Notes: generated by a model not told the origin, from the sequence alone. A DNA stretch of 64,000 bases from an uncultured Lachnospiraceae bacterium (GCA_910588125.1 CAJUPI010000003.1:62001-126000), one strand, 5' to 3'. Counted from the stretch's first letter, positions 7,895 through 17,177 are shown. A program made the numbers and translations.

Positions 7895-7980
7895 TTTAGT
7901 TAAATGGCTCCTTTTCCAGAAGGTCAGGAGATATGAGGCGAGATTTTGTCTTTATCTCCTGACAATCTTAGGCAATCTCA
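7895..7980 (+). repeat. Divergent family-2-like hairpin element
   Basis: TTTAGTTAA near 7895 and CCAGAAGGT before the stem resemble the family-2 left flank. The stem GTCAGGAGATA (7923-7933) pairs with TATCTCCTGAC (7953-7963), and ..CAATCTCAGG resembles the right flank. The stem sequence differs from every other copy. Assignment is by flank similarity only. It may terminate spoIIID transcription. Confidence 0.5.
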
Positions 7981-7997
7981 GGATTCAACATTTTTGA

Positions 7998-8026
7998 TTG
8001 AACCCATTGGAGAGTTATGATAGAAT
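7998..8026 (+). promoter_or_regulatory. Promoter for the methylase-nuclease pair
   Basis: TTGAAC (7998-8003), 17 bp, TAGAAT (8021-8026). Transcription would start near 8033, which excludes the in-frame ATG at 8017 and favours the start at 8068. Confidence 0.6.
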
Positions 8027-8067
8027 GTATGTACGAGATTTTACCTGGAAAGAGAGTGTGTGTAATT

Positions 8068-8904
8068 ATGCGAAAGAATCGTTTGGTTGCTCCTGTCGTG
8101 AAATGGGTGGGCGGTAAACGGCAGCTGTTGGAGGATTTAGCCCCTCTGTTTCCCAAACGGGTTTCTTCTTATTGCGAACCTTTTTTAGGAGGGGGCGCTG
8201 TTTTGTTTGCTTTACAGCCTAATATAGCGTATGTGAATGATATCAATTCTGAACTGATCCAGATGTATGAAGTGATCCGGGATCAGGTGGAAGAGCTGAT
8301 TGCCGCTCTGGGAGAGCATCCGAATGAGGAAAAACATTTTTATAGCGTCCGGGACTGGGACAGGGATAAAGATGCTTACCAAAGGCTGGCTCAGGTGCAG
8401 AAGGCAGCACGTATTATCTATTTGAATAAAACCTGTTATAACGGGCTTTTCCGGGTGAATAATGCCGGGGAGTTCAATACCCCTTTCGGCCATTATAAAA
8501 ATCCCAATATTGTGAATGCCCCGACATTAAGAGCCGTCAGCGCTTACTTTCAGAAGGCGAAGATAACTTTTAGCTGTAGCGATTATGCAGAGGTTCTTGA
8601 AAACGTGAAAAGGGGGACTTTTGTTTATCTGGATCCGCCTTATGATCCGGTCTCCGAAACAGCGAATTTTACGGGCTATGCAAAGGGCGGATTTGATCGC
8701 TCGGAGCAAGTTCGTCTGCGGCAATGCTGTGATGAGCTGAATCGCCGGGGTATCAAATTTATGCTCTCTAATTCGGCAACTGATTTTATCAGGGAGCAAT
8801 ATAAAGCTTATTCTATCACGATTGTAAAAGCAAAGCGGGCGATCAATTCCAATGCCGCGAAGCGGGGACAAGTTGATGAGGTGGTGGTGAGAAACTATGA
8901 GTGA
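8068..8904 (+). CDS. Dam/DpnM-type DNA adenine methylase (predicted GATC N6-adenine)
   Basis: 278 residues. SAM-binding motif PFLGGGAVLF (about 38-47) and catalytic DPPY (189-192) are in the Dam-type order, with KWVGGKRQLL near the N-terminus and NKTCYNGLFRVN in between. It should methylate adenine in double-stranded DNA; GATC is the usual target of this clade, inferred here. The next gene overlaps by eight bases and looks like the partner restriction nuclease, so this is probably a type II restriction-modification pair rather than an orphan Dam. A longer start at 8017 is less likely because it precedes the predicted transcription start. Confidence 0.88.
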   Translation: MRKNRLVAPVVKWVGGKRQLLEDLAPLFPKRVSSYCEPFLGGGAVLFALQPNIAYVNDINSELIQMYEVIRDQVEELIAALGEHPNEEKHFYSVRDWDRDKDAYQRLAQVQKAARIIYLNKTCYNGLFRVNNAGEFNTPFGHYKNPNIVNAPTLRAVSAYFQKAKITFSCSDYAEVLENVKRGTFVYLDPPYDPVSETANFTGYAKGGFDRSEQVRLRQCCDELNRRGIKFMLSNSATDFIREQYKAYSITIVKAKRAINSNAAKRGQVDEVVVRNYE

Positions 8905-10222
8905 GCAGATGAAAAGCCAAAATGATAAAGCGTGGGAGGCATTATTTGAAAAGTATGGGATACTGTCACACATTCAGGAGAATGGGAAGTATGAGATTCC
9001 GGCATCCCGGATCAAGGAATACCGCGAACCGCGGCTGATGGCAAAATTTGATCACAGGATTAACCTGCCGAAGATTTTTTTAAAGAACAATCTTGCCATT
9101 TTGCCGGTTTCCCGCGGGGACTATGTGATATCTCATTTTGCGGCATACCAGCCGTTCCCTGCTCCGGATAAATCGGTTATGAAGGTGTCTTTACCCAATA
9201 ATCTGCAGAGTCTTGACGCGAATCATATTCCAAGTGAGGCTATAGCAATCAATTGTGCATTGGCATCTGGTATACTTGCTGATTTTTTAGAGGAAGATGT
9301 GCTCTGTGCTACGGTATCAGGGCGTATGGGATCCGGACAATTTAACTTCCAGGTTCAGAATTCTGATACAGGGGTTCCTATGACGGTTTCTGTGAATAAT
9401 TCTCAAATAGAGATTGACGCTGCTTTGGAAGGGAGATACAGCCTTTCTTTGATTGAAGCGAAACGAGATATATCGGAGGACTTTCTTATACGGCAGTTGT
9501 ACTACCCATTTCGGGTATGGAACCGCCGTGTGACAAAGAAAGTCCGTCCGGTATTTCTTGTTTATTCTAATGGTATTTTCAGCTTATATGAGTACGAATT
9601 TCAAAATCCGGATTCCTATAACTCATTAATACTTATCAGGCACAGGAACTATTCGATTGCAGATACGGCAATCGGATTGTCGGATTTGCAGGATGTCGCG
9701 TTTCATGCTTTTGAGATTCCGGAGCCGGAGATCTCTTTTCCGCAGGCAAACCGTTTTGAACGAGTCATCAATCTCTGCGAATTATTAGATACCCAGGAGA
9801 TGAGCCGGGAACAGGTTACGGAAGAATATGCTTTTGATATCCGCCAGACCAATTATTATACGGATGCGGCGAGATACTTAGGGCTGTTAAAGAAGCATTA
9901 TGAGGATGGCCGGAAACCCGTATATTCACTTACGGATCTGGGAAAACGCATCATGAAGCTAAAGCATAAACAGCGCCAGCTGGCATTTTGCGAAGCTATT
10001 TTGCAGCATCGCGTTTTCAAAGAGGTATTTAACCTTTCTGTGCAGACAGGAAAGATACCCGATATGTCAACAATTGTCGCGATCATGAAAAGATCCCATC
10101 TTTATAAAGTAGAAAGTATGAAAACCTACATACGGCGATCTTCCACTGTCAGCGGTTGGATTCATTGGATGCTTGGGTTAATCGATGAGCAGGAAAACAG
10201 CAATTTCGGCTTTGATCGATAA
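8897..10222 (+). CDS. Putative type II restriction endonuclease (PD-(D/E)XK)
   Basis: 441 residues. A PD-(D/E)XK-like core is visible: EIDAALEG (E172, D174) followed by SLIEAKRD (E187, K189). The C-terminal third (about 290-430) looks like a winged-helix region (REQVTEEYAFDIRQTNYYTDAARYLGLL..YSLTDLGKRI). It overlaps the methylase by eight bases, the usual arrangement for a type II nuclease. If the methylase is GATC-specific the nuclease should cut unmethylated GATC. Specificity is not readable from the sequence. Confidence 0.72.
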   Translation: MSEQMKSQNDKAWEALFEKYGILSHIQENGKYEIPASRIKEYREPRLMAKFDHRINLPKIFLKNNLAILPVSRGDYVISHFAAYQPFPAPDKSVMKVSLPNNLQSLDANHIPSEAIAINCALASGILADFLEEDVLCATVSGRMGSGQFNFQVQNSDTGVPMTVSVNNSQIEIDAALEGRYSLSLIEAKRDISEDFLIRQLYYPFRVWNRRVTKKVRPVFLVYSNGIFSLYEYEFQNPDSYNSLILIRHRNYSIADTAIGLSDLQDVAFHAFEIPEPEISFPQANRFERVINLCELLDTQEMSREQVTEEYAFDIRQTNYYTDAARYLGLLKKHYEDGRKPVYSLTDLGKRIMKLKHKQRQLAFCEAILQHRVFKEVFNLSVQTGKIPDMSTIVAIMKRSHLYKVESMKTYIRRSSTVSGWIHWMLGLIDEQENSNFGFDR

Positions 10223-11602
10223 TTATTTTAAAAATAAATGAAGCAATTTTTCATGGATGCTCCGGTAGGGCTGGTATCTCATCGGCAGATCCAGCCACGT
10301 CTTTTTATCTACAATGCTTTTTTGATGAGTAAACGTATCAAATCCTATTTTCCCGTGATATGCCCCCATACCGCTTTCCCCAAACCCGCCAAATCCCATT
10401 TCGCTGGTGGCCAGATGAATAATGGTATCATTGATGCATCCGCCGCCAAAACCGCAGCGGGCAATAATTCGGCGCGCGGCCTGAGGATTGGCGGTAAAGA
10501 TGTAAAGAGCCAATGGATGCGGAAGGGAAATTATTTTATTAATTGCTTTATCAAATGTTTTATAAGTCAAAACGGGTAAAATCGGGCCAAAAATCTCTTC
10601 TTGCATGACGGGATCCTGGAAGGTTATTCCATCCATAACCGTGGGTTCGATCTGAAGTGACCGGCGATCGGAGTTGCCGCCAATCACAACTTTGGAGGGA
10701 TCGATAAGTGAAACCAGGCGGTCAAAATGTTTCTCATTGATGATCTTGCCATAATTCGGCTTGTCGAGCGGATGCTTGCCGAACTGACGCTGGATCTGCC
10801 GTTTAATTTCTTTGATCAACGAGTCTTTGACTGTCTCATCGCAGTAGATATAATCCGGGGCAACGCAGGTTTGGCCGCAGTTGAGAAATTTGCCGAATAC
10901 AATACGGCGGGCGGCCAGGCGAAGGTTGGCGCTTCGTTCTACCACACAGGGGCTTTTGCCGCCCAGCTCCAGAGTGACCGGAGTGAGATGGACGGATGCC
11001 TGACGCATGACTTCTCGTCCCACTGTCTGGCTACCGGTAAAGAAAATATAATCAAAATGCTGTAGCAGCAGGCAGGTGTTTTCTGCACGGCCGCCAGTGA
11101 CGACGGAAACTTCTTTTTCATCAAAGCATTGTGTGATGAGGGAGAGTAGGATTTCACTGGTGCGGGGGGAGTAGGCGCTGGGCTTGACAATTACTGTGTT
11201 TCCGGCAGCGATGGCATCGATTAGCGGATCCATGGTTAATAAAAACGGATAATTCCAGGGGCTCATGATTAATACGACGCCATAAGGGGACGGCTTTTGG
11301 TAACTGCGCGAGCAGAACTGCGCTATGGGTGTGGGAACCGTCTTTTCCCGGGCAAAGCGGCGGATGTGCTTTAGCATATAGGTGATTTCATTTAAAACAA
11401 GGCCGGTTTCACACATATAGCTTTCAAAGCGGCTTTTTCCGAGATCGCAGTGGAGCGCCTCATTGATTTCTTTTTCGTGCTCCAAAATACAGGTTTGCAG
11501 GCGTGTCAATGCCTGAATGCGGTGTTCTATGTTCAAGGTAGCACCGGTGAAAAACCAGGTGCGCTGTTTTTCTACAAGCTGTTGAATTTCCTGTTCGTTC
11601 AT
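10223..11602 (-). CDS. Aldehyde dehydrogenase, NAD(P)-dependent
   Basis: 459 residues, standard class 3/fatty-aldehyde type length. Motifs: TLELGGKSPCVV with the catalytic Glu, FLNCGQTCVAPDY with the nucleophilic Cys, EEIFGPILPVL and GGFGESGMGAYHG. It oxidises an aldehyde to the acid. The ATG overlaps the stop of the upstream alcohol dehydrogenase by four bases, so the pair is an operon likely converting an alcohol to the acid or the reverse. The hydrophobic C-terminus (about residues 435-459) resembles a membrane-associated tail. Substrate not determinable. Confidence 0.9.
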   Translation of the reverse strand: MNEQEIQQLVEKQRTWFFTGATLNIEHRIQALTRLQTCILEHEKEINEALHCDLGKSRFESYMCETGLVLNEITYMLKHIRRFAREKTVPTPIAQFCSRSYQKPSPYGVVLIMSPWNYPFLLTMDPLIDAIAAGNTVIVKPSAYSPRTSEILLSLITQCFDEKEVSVVTGGRAENTCLLLQHFDYIFFTGSQTVGREVMRQASVHLTPVTLELGGKSPCVVERSANLRLAARRIVFGKFLNCGQTCVAPDYIYCDETVKDSLIKEIKRQIQRQFGKHPLDKPNYGKIINEKHFDRLVSLIDPSKVVIGGNSDRRSLQIEPTVMDGITFQDPVMQEEIFGPILPVLTYKTFDKAINKIISLPHPLALYIFTANPQAARRIIARCGFGGGCINDTIIHLATSEMGFGGFGESGMGAYHGKIGFDTFTHQKSIVDKKTWLDLPMRYQPYRSIHEKLLHLFLK

Positions 11603-12855
11603 AAGGCTCCTCTTTTCTTTTTATGATAGTGGCTTACCGCTGATGGACAAGGCGGGGTTTCAATGAACTGGCAATAAAGCAGCTCCAGCTCTCTGGCATT
11701 CATGAGAACAGGGACCGGATAGAGCGGATTGGCTTCCTTGTCGGCATAATGAGCCAGTTTTTTGATATCCTTTTTTTGCAGTTCGGGAATGGTATTGCCG
11801 ATTCCGAAACGGGCCTTCATCTCGTGAATGGCGTCAATGAAGCGCCTGGCGGCTTCTTTGCGAGGAGTATGCCGATCGGCAAGTCCGGCGGCGATCGCAA
11901 GCTGGCGGAGCTTTTCGTGGACAGATGTTCCGTAAGCCTCCAGAACAAAAGGCAGCAGGATCGAGTTGGCAAGTCCGTGGGGGATGCCATATTCGCCGCC
12001 CAGGGAATGGGCGATGGCATGTACGTAACCGACATAGGATTTTGTAAAAGCACAGCCGGCATAGTAAGAAGCGATCAGCATACGCCTGCGGGCCCGGATA
12101 TTCGAACCGTCCCTAAAAGCATCTTCCAGGCTGGTAAAAATCAGACGGACCGCCTTTATTGCAGCTCTTCGGGTATCACGGGTGGTTGAATGCCCAATGT
12201 AGGCTTCTATGGCGTGGGTAAGGGCGTCCATGCCGGTGGTAGCGGTGAGCAGCGGCGGCAGGCTGACGGTAAAATGTGGATCGAGCACTGCATAATCGGG
12301 AATTAACGAAAAGTCGTTGATAGGATACTTGTGGCGGGATCCGGAGTCTGTGATCACAGCAGCCAGGGTAGCTTCACTGCCGGTGCCGGCTGTAGTGGGG
12401 AGCGCAATCAAAAGCGGCAGCCTCCGGCGGATTTTTAAGATTCCTTTCATCTTTTTTAATGATTGATGCGGTTTGGCAATCCGCGCTCCCATGGCTTTAG
12501 CACAATCAATACTGGAACCGCCGCCAAAGCCGATAATGGCGTCACAGGCATGACGCAGATAGAGCTTCCTCGCCTCTTCTACATTCACAGTAGTCGGATT
12601 GGCAACGGTCTTGTCATAAAACACGAAGGAGATATCATGTTTTGCCAGGGCCTGCTCTAACGGAAGTGTGAGTTGCAGGCGGGTGATGGTGGCATCGGTG
12701 ACAATCAGTGCGCGGGTACAATGGTGCTGCCTTAAAATATCCGGCAGCCGGGAAATTCCGGATACCAGTTGTGGGCGGCGATAGGGGAGCAGGGGAAGTG
12801 CGAGCCGGAAGGCAGCCTGGAAGGTACGGCAGTAGCATTTTCTGAATATATTCAT
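11599..12855 (-). CDS. Iron-containing alcohol dehydrogenase
   Basis: 418 residues. Rossmann motif GFGGGSSIDCAKAMG, PTTAGTGSEAT and the metal-ligand region (HAIAHSLGGEYGIPHG) place it in the group III iron-dependent alcohol dehydrogenases. Start placed at 12855; a longer frame would begin within the predicted -35 box at 12913-12918. It is translationally coupled with the downstream aldehyde dehydrogenase (ATGA overlap). The pair is transcribed divergently from the lipoprotein gene at 13050. Confidence 0.88.
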   Translation of the reverse strand: MNIFRKCYCRTFQAAFRLALPLLPYRRPQLVSGISRLPDILRQHHCTRALIVTDATITRLQLTLPLEQALAKHDISFVFYDKTVANPTTVNVEEARKLYLRHACDAIIGFGGGSSIDCAKAMGARIAKPHQSLKKMKGILKIRRRLPLLIALPTTAGTGSEATLAAVITDSGSRHKYPINDFSLIPDYAVLDPHFTVSLPPLLTATTGMDALTHAIEAYIGHSTTRDTRRAAIKAVRLIFTSLEDAFRDGSNIRARRRMLIASYYAGCAFTKSYVGYVHAIAHSLGGEYGIPHGLANSILLPFVLEAYGTSVHEKLRQLAIAAGLADRHTPRKEAARRFIDAIHEMKARFGIGNTIPELQKKDIKKLAHYADKEANPLYPVPVLMNARELELLYCQFIETPPCPSAVSHYHKKKRGAL

Positions 12856-12889
12856 GGGGCAGTCAGTCCTTTCGTAAAAACTAAGATAT

Positions 12890-12918
12890 ATTTTATGCCA
12901 TCTCTCTGTTTTTGACAA
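12890..12918 (-). promoter_or_regulatory. Promoter for the alcohol/aldehyde dehydrogenase operon
   Basis: On the minus strand, TTGTCA (12918-12913), 17-bp spacer, TAAAAT (12895-12890). The -35 box overlaps the -35 box of the opposite promoter. Confidence 0.6.
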
Positions 12919-12940
12919 GCTTCTGGTAAAATTTTATCTG
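12912..12940 (+). promoter_or_regulatory. Divergent promoter toward the PrcB-like lipoprotein gene
   Basis: TTGACA (12912-12917), 17 bp, TATCTG (12935-12940). It shares its -35 region back-to-back with the dehydrogenase promoter. The -10 is imperfect. Confidence 0.5.
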
Positions 12941-13049
12941 GTATGCGCTCTCGTTGCAGCTGCAGCAAAAAATCATACAAAAGATAGCAGGCATAAGAAA
13001 AGCCTGGCGGGAATACATTGGTAGTAGTCAAATTTCATGGGAGGTTGTT

Positions 13050-13481
13050 ATGGGCAGAAGGCTGAATGGAAAAATGATATGGGTGGTCTTTTTGCTGTTC
13101 TGGGTATTGATGGTGCGTCTTTTGACAGGCTGCAGTGTGGAAAAAGAAAACCAGGATAAGGTGCGGGATCTGGAAAGTACGATTGTCGGTGAGGCGGATC
13201 TGCCGGAGGAATTGAGAAATCTGGTGGAGGAGAAAAAGGCAGCCCCTTTTAAACTGACCTACAGCAATGATCAGGGACTCTACATAGTGGTCGGATATGG
13301 AGAACAGGCCACCGGCGGATATAGCATATCGGTCAATGAACTGTATCTGACAGAAAATTCGATTGTGATTGATACCGAGTTAAAAGGGCCGGAGAAGGGA
13401 GAAACGGTAGGCGTGGAAAAATCTTATCCTTATATCGCCGTTCAGACAGAATATTTGGAAAATCCGGTAATTTTCCAATAA
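13050..13481 (+). CDS. PrcB-like domain lipoprotein
   Basis: 143 residues. The N-terminus has a basic start, a hydrophobic stretch (IWVVFLLFWVLMVRLL) and a lipobox LTGC, so it is a predicted membrane-anchored lipoprotein. The C-terminal half (GYGEQATGGYSISV..) matches the PrcB_C-type domain named after a subunit of a Treponema protease complex; in Firmicutes its function is not established. Start at 13050 follows a GGGAGG site; a longer frame lacks a ribosome site. Monocistronic in appearance. Confidence 0.72.
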   Translation: MGRRLNGKMIWVVFLLFWVLMVRLLTGCSVEKENQDKVRDLESTIVGEADLPEELRNLVEEKKAAPFKLTYSNDQGLYIVVGYGEQATGGYSISVNELYLTENSIVIDTELKGPEKGETVGVEKSYPYIAVQTEYLENPVIFQ

Positions 13482-13569
13482 TATATCCGGTTGCACTTGT
13501 CATCCTCATCTTTCATATGATATGATATGGCCTGAAAACATTTAAGGCAAAGAAAAAGAGGATGATAAT

Positions 13570-14253
13570 ATGATTTTAAAAGATATCTGGCTGGACGTAA
13601 AAGCGGTTCAGGAGCGGGATCCGGCGGCGCGAAGTGCTTTGGAGGTCCTGCTTTTATACCAGGGAGTGCATGCGATGATATGGCATCGGTTTGCGCATTG
13701 GTTTTATAAGCATAAAATGTTTTTTATTGCAAGGCTGATCTCACAGATTGCCCGTTTCCTGACATTGATTGAGATTCATCCGGGAGCGGAGATGGGACAT
13801 GGGATTTTGATTGATCATGGCTGCGGCGTCGTGATCGGGGAGACAACCGTAGTGGGGGATAACTGTACTATCTACCAGGGAGTTACTCTGGGCGGCGTGG
13901 GCTTGAATAAGGGCAAGCGGCATCCGACACTTGGCAATAATGTGACTGTAGGCGCCGGCGCCAAAATTCTGGGAGCTTTTGAGGTAGGAGACAATTGTAC
14001 CATTGCCGCCAATGCCGTGCTGCTAAAGCCACTGGAAAACGATACGACGGCAGTTGGCATTCCAGCCCGGCCGGTCAAGGTCGGAGGTGTACCGGTGCCG
14101 AAAAAGCAGATAGCGGCAGCGGTCACCATGGAACAATTTACGAAGATGGAAGAACGGGTAGAGCAGCTGGAGAGAGAGCTGCAAAGCCGGCGTGCAGAGC
14201 AGGCTGCAGAGGAGGATAGGAAAAGTACGTTTGAGGCGGCGAAAGGAATATAA
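13570..14253 (+). CDS. cysE: Serine O-acetyltransferase
   Basis: 227 residues. N-terminal helices are followed by a left-handed beta-helix of hexapeptide repeats (IHPGAEMGHGILIDHGCGVVIGETTVVGDNCTIYQGVTLGG, read over residues 74-114) with the catalytic His/Asp environment. It makes O-acetylserine from serine and acetyl-CoA, the first step of cysteine synthesis. A Glu/Arg-rich predicted coiled coil (about 190-220) forms an extended C-terminus. No T-box or other leader is visible in the 88-bp gap upstream. The next gene begins six bases after the stop. Confidence 0.93.
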   Translation: MILKDIWLDVKAVQERDPAARSALEVLLLYQGVHAMIWHRFAHWFYKHKMFFIARLISQIARFLTLIEIHPGAEMGHGILIDHGCGVVIGETTVVGDNCTIYQGVTLGGVGLNKGKRHPTLGNNVTVGAGAKILGAFEVGDNCTIAANAVLLKPLENDTTAVGIPARPVKVGGVPVPKKQIAAAVTMEQFTKMEERVEQLERELQSRRAEQAAEEDRKSTFEAAKGI

Positions 14254-14259
14254 GAAGCG

Positions 14260-15126
14260 ATGGATGACTTCTGCAGGGATGTGGAACGGAGCATTATTAA
14301 ACGATTTCGTAAGGAGATTTGGCGGCCGTTTGTCAGGGCTTTAAATGAATATGAGTTGATTTGTGAAGGCGATTGTATCGCAGTCTGTATTTCCGGGGGC
14401 AAGGATTCTATGTTGCTGGCCAAATGCATGCAGGAGATTCTGCGCCATGGCCGGATGGAATTTGGCTTGAAATTTTTGGTGATGGATCCAGGATATCATC
14501 CGGCCAATCGCAGATTGATCGAAGAAAATGCGGCATTGCTGGGGATTCCGATTCATATTTTCCGATCTGATATTTTTGACAGTGTGGCAGATGCCGGGGG
14601 ATCGCCATGCTATCTGTGCGCCAGGATGCGCCGGGGGAATCTATATGCCAATGCCCGGGAATTGGGCTGCAATAAGATTGCCCTGGGGCATCATTTTGAT
14701 GATGTGATTGAGACGATTTTGATGAGTATGCTTTATGGCGCTCAGGTGAATACGATGATGCCCAAGCTGCACAGCACGAATTTTGAGGGAATGGAACTGA
14801 TCCGTCCGCTGTATCTGGTCAAGGAGGAGGATATCCTGGCGTGGAAGGAGTATAATCATCTGCGTTTTTTGCAGTGCGCCTGCCGGTTTACCGAGCGAAT
14901 TGCCAGGGAAAGGGCTCTGGAAGAAGAGGTTCATGCATCCAAGCGCCAGGAAATGAAGGAACTGATTCGCCATTTCCGGCAAATTAATCCGCATATCGAG
15001 ACGAATATTTTTAAAAGCGTGGAAAATGTGAATTTGGATGCCTGCATCGGATATGTGAAGGATGGGAAGCGGTATCATTTTCTGGACGAGTATGATCAGG
15101 AAAAACAGAAGGTAACAGCAAAGTAA
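14260..15126 (+). CDS. TtcA-like PP-loop ATPase (tRNA thiolation family)
   Basis: 288 residues. PP-loop CISGGKDSMLLA (about 43-54) activates a substrate by adenylation. Cysteines in SPCYLCARMRRG and FLQCACRF could hold the Fe-S cluster found in TtcA-type enzymes. GHHFDDVIET is a second family signature. TtcA makes 2-thiocytidine in tRNA; related Firmicute proteins have untested substrates, so only the family is called. It begins six bases after cysE, which could link it with sulfur supply. Confidence 0.75.
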   Translation: MDDFCRDVERSIIKRFRKEIWRPFVRALNEYELICEGDCIAVCISGGKDSMLLAKCMQEILRHGRMEFGLKFLVMDPGYHPANRRLIEENAALLGIPIHIFRSDIFDSVADAGGSPCYLCARMRRGNLYANARELGCNKIALGHHFDDVIETILMSMLYGAQVNTMMPKLHSTNFEGMELIRPLYLVKEEDILAWKEYNHLRFLQCACRFTERIARERALEEEVHASKRQEMKELIRHFRQINPHIETNIFKSVENVNLDACIGYVKDGKRYHFLDEYDQEKQKVTAK

Positions 15127-15155
15127 TCATAAATGGAGAAGCATCCACATACACT
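15127..15155 (+). promoter_or_regulatory. Sigma-E-type promoter for sipL
   Basis: TCATAAA (15127-15133), 14-bp spacer, CATACACT (15148-15155). The -10 is an exact match to CATACAHT and the -35 is partial. It lies 43 bp before the sipL ATG; Clostridium sipL is known to be sigma-E-dependent. Confidence 0.65.
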
Positions 15156-15198
15156 TTCTATAAAAAGAAGAAAATGGAAAGTAAGGTGGGTGCTTTTT

Positions 15199-16779
15199 AT
15201 GTTGGAGCTGGTGAAGCAGAATATACATATGAACCGCTGGAAAAATCAAGTCAATACCCAGGTGACGTTGGATGATGATTTTATCGTTCCGGATACTATG
15301 AGTGATATTGCGCAGGTGATTCTCGATACCGGAGAGATACAGATGGAACCGGTAAAAACGCAGAATGAGCGGGTGGTAATTCGGGGGAAGCTGGATTTTC
15401 ATGTATTGTACCGCAAGGAGGAAGGTGGTTTGCAGACGCTGGGCGGCCTGATTCCTTTCGAGGAGACGGTCAATGTGCCTGGCCTGGAGGAGAAGGATTA
15501 TGTGGGGATAAGCTGGCAGTTAGAGGATCTGAATGCAGATATCATTAATTCCCGGAAGCTCAGCATTAAGGGGATTGTGACACTGGAGATTAAAGTGGAG
15601 TCGCTGGTCGATACAGAAGCGGCAGTGGATTTGGGGGCCGTGGAGGACGAGGAGGACGGGGTTCCGCAGGTGGAGACTTTAAAACGTACGATAGATGTGG
15701 CAGCGATTGCACTCCGCCGTAAGGACACTTATCGCCTCAAGGAAGAAATCACGCTCTCGGGCACGAAACCGGCAATGGATCGGGTTTTGTGGACAGAAAT
15801 GCGTTTGTCCGGAGTTACAGCCCGGCCGCTGGACGGCAAGATTCACCTGGAAGGGACCTTGATGGTATTTGCCATCTATGAGGGGGAAGGCGAGAGCGAT
15901 ATGGTTCAGTGGGTGGAGGAGGCGATTCCTTTTTCCGGCGAGTTAGAGATGCAGGGGGCAGTGGAAGAAATGATTCCGGCCATTTCTGCCCGGCTGATAC
16001 ATAAAGGAATAGAAGAAAAGCCGGATTATGACGGAGAGATGCGGGAACTGGATGTGGACGCGGTGATTGAGCTGGATATCCGGCTTTATGAAGAACGCCA
16101 GCTTGATATTTTAAGCGATCTTTATGCGACAAACCGGGAGTTGGAGGTAGATACTGGGGAAGCCTGTTTTGATCATATTTTGACCAGAAATACCGGAAAA
16201 TGTAAAATCGCAGAAAAGGTGGCGGTGGGCGGAGGACCGCGGGCGCTGCAGATTTGCCACAGCTCCGGAACAGTAAAGTTGGATGAGGTGGAGGCAAAGG
16301 AAAACACACTAGTGATGGATGGCGCACTGGAGGTGCGGATTCTTTATTTGACGGATGATGACAGCCGGCCGGTACAGTCAATAACTGAGCTTTTGCCGTT
16401 TCATTATGAGGCAGAGGTGCCAGAGATTCAGGAAGACAGTGTCTGGTATCTGGAGACAGATGTGGAGCAGCTGACAGCAGCGATGATCGGCGGGGATACT
16501 GTGGAGGTAAAAGCAGTGCTTTTGCTGGATATGCTGGTGCTGCAGCCGGTCCGCCAGATGGTGATCCAACGGGCGGAGACAGCTCCGCTCGACACGAAGA
16601 AACTGCAGCAGATGCCGGGGATCGTAGGATATCTGGTGCAGGACGGCGATTCCTTGTGGGATATTGCCAAGCGGTTCCACACAACTGTAGATAATATTAT
16701 CACAACGAATAACCTGGTGTCAGATACCGTGCGGCCGGGAGATTGCTTGATATTGGTGAAAGAGATTGTGAGGGCATAA
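15199..16779 (+). CDS. sipL: SipL-like spore morphogenetic protein (SPOCS domains + LysM)
   Basis: 526 residues. Three repeats of the DUF3794/SPOCS type are recognisable (starting near residues 20, 180 and 330, each with VRGKLDFHVLY-like or MVFAIYEG-like cores), followed by a C-terminal LysM (VQDGDSLWDIAKRFHTTV, then NNL...VRPGDCLIL). This is the SipL layout; in C. difficile SipL binds SpoIVA and attaches the coat to the forespore surface. Start at 15199 follows AAGGTGGG; the longer frame at 15133 starts inside the predicted sigma-E promoter. Acts in the mother cell. Confidence 0.88.
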   Translation: MLELVKQNIHMNRWKNQVNTQVTLDDDFIVPDTMSDIAQVILDTGEIQMEPVKTQNERVVIRGKLDFHVLYRKEEGGLQTLGGLIPFEETVNVPGLEEKDYVGISWQLEDLNADIINSRKLSIKGIVTLEIKVESLVDTEAAVDLGAVEDEEDGVPQVETLKRTIDVAAIALRRKDTYRLKEEITLSGTKPAMDRVLWTEMRLSGVTARPLDGKIHLEGTLMVFAIYEGEGESDMVQWVEEAIPFSGELEMQGAVEEMIPAISARLIHKGIEEKPDYDGEMRELDVDAVIELDIRLYEERQLDILSDLYATNRELEVDTGEACFDHILTRNTGKCKIAEKVAVGGGPRALQICHSSGTVKLDEVEAKENTLVMDGALEVRILYLTDDDSRPVQSITELLPFHYEAEVPEIQEDSVWYLETDVEQLTAAMIGGDTVEVKAVLLLDMLVLQPVRQMVIQRAETAPLDTKKLQQMPGIVGYLVQDGDSLWDIAKRFHTTVDNIITTNNLVSDTVRPGDCLILVKEIVRA

Positions 16780-17177
16780 AGCGGGAAGCGGGCAGCATAA
16801 TGTTTCTCTGGAAGGTACGCCATGGAAAAAGGAGCTGGATGTTCTCAGGGATGAATTTATAAGATCGGTTGGCGACGTTTCGTCGGGAGTTTATTTGGGA
16901 AAAAATGCCTGGGAGGTTTGGCGGCTTTTGGGAAATACTATTTTCGGATATCTGGATGGGCACTTTTTCAGCATGTGCGGTATATATTATTATTGTGGGG
17001 CGGCTAAAGAGAGCCTTATAATGAGATGGATTTACGGCAGGGAGAGCCTGGCGTGGATGACAGCCCGCCCGCATTCAGCTGGTGCTTCAGATAGATCAGG
17101 GAAACCTGGACGGTATGCGTGAACTTGCAAGCACGGATGCCGCCTACATAAATAGTGAGCCGGAAGAAAAATAGCGC
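16780..17177. other. Non-coding gap with a truncated family-2 fragment
   Basis: No convincing gene in about 400 bp. At 16803-16838 the sequence TCTGGAAGGTACGCCATGG plus AAAAAGGAGC matches the left arm of the family-2 element, but no matching right arm follows, so this is a relic. GCGGGAAGCGGGC just before (16781-16793) resembles part of the family-2 stem. The rest shows no recognisable feature. Confidence 0.55.

Noticed and set aside
16895..17122. 75-residue ORF between sipL and the GIY-YIG gene
   Set aside because: No ribosome site, no recognisable motif and it overlaps a relic-repeat region; likely chance.
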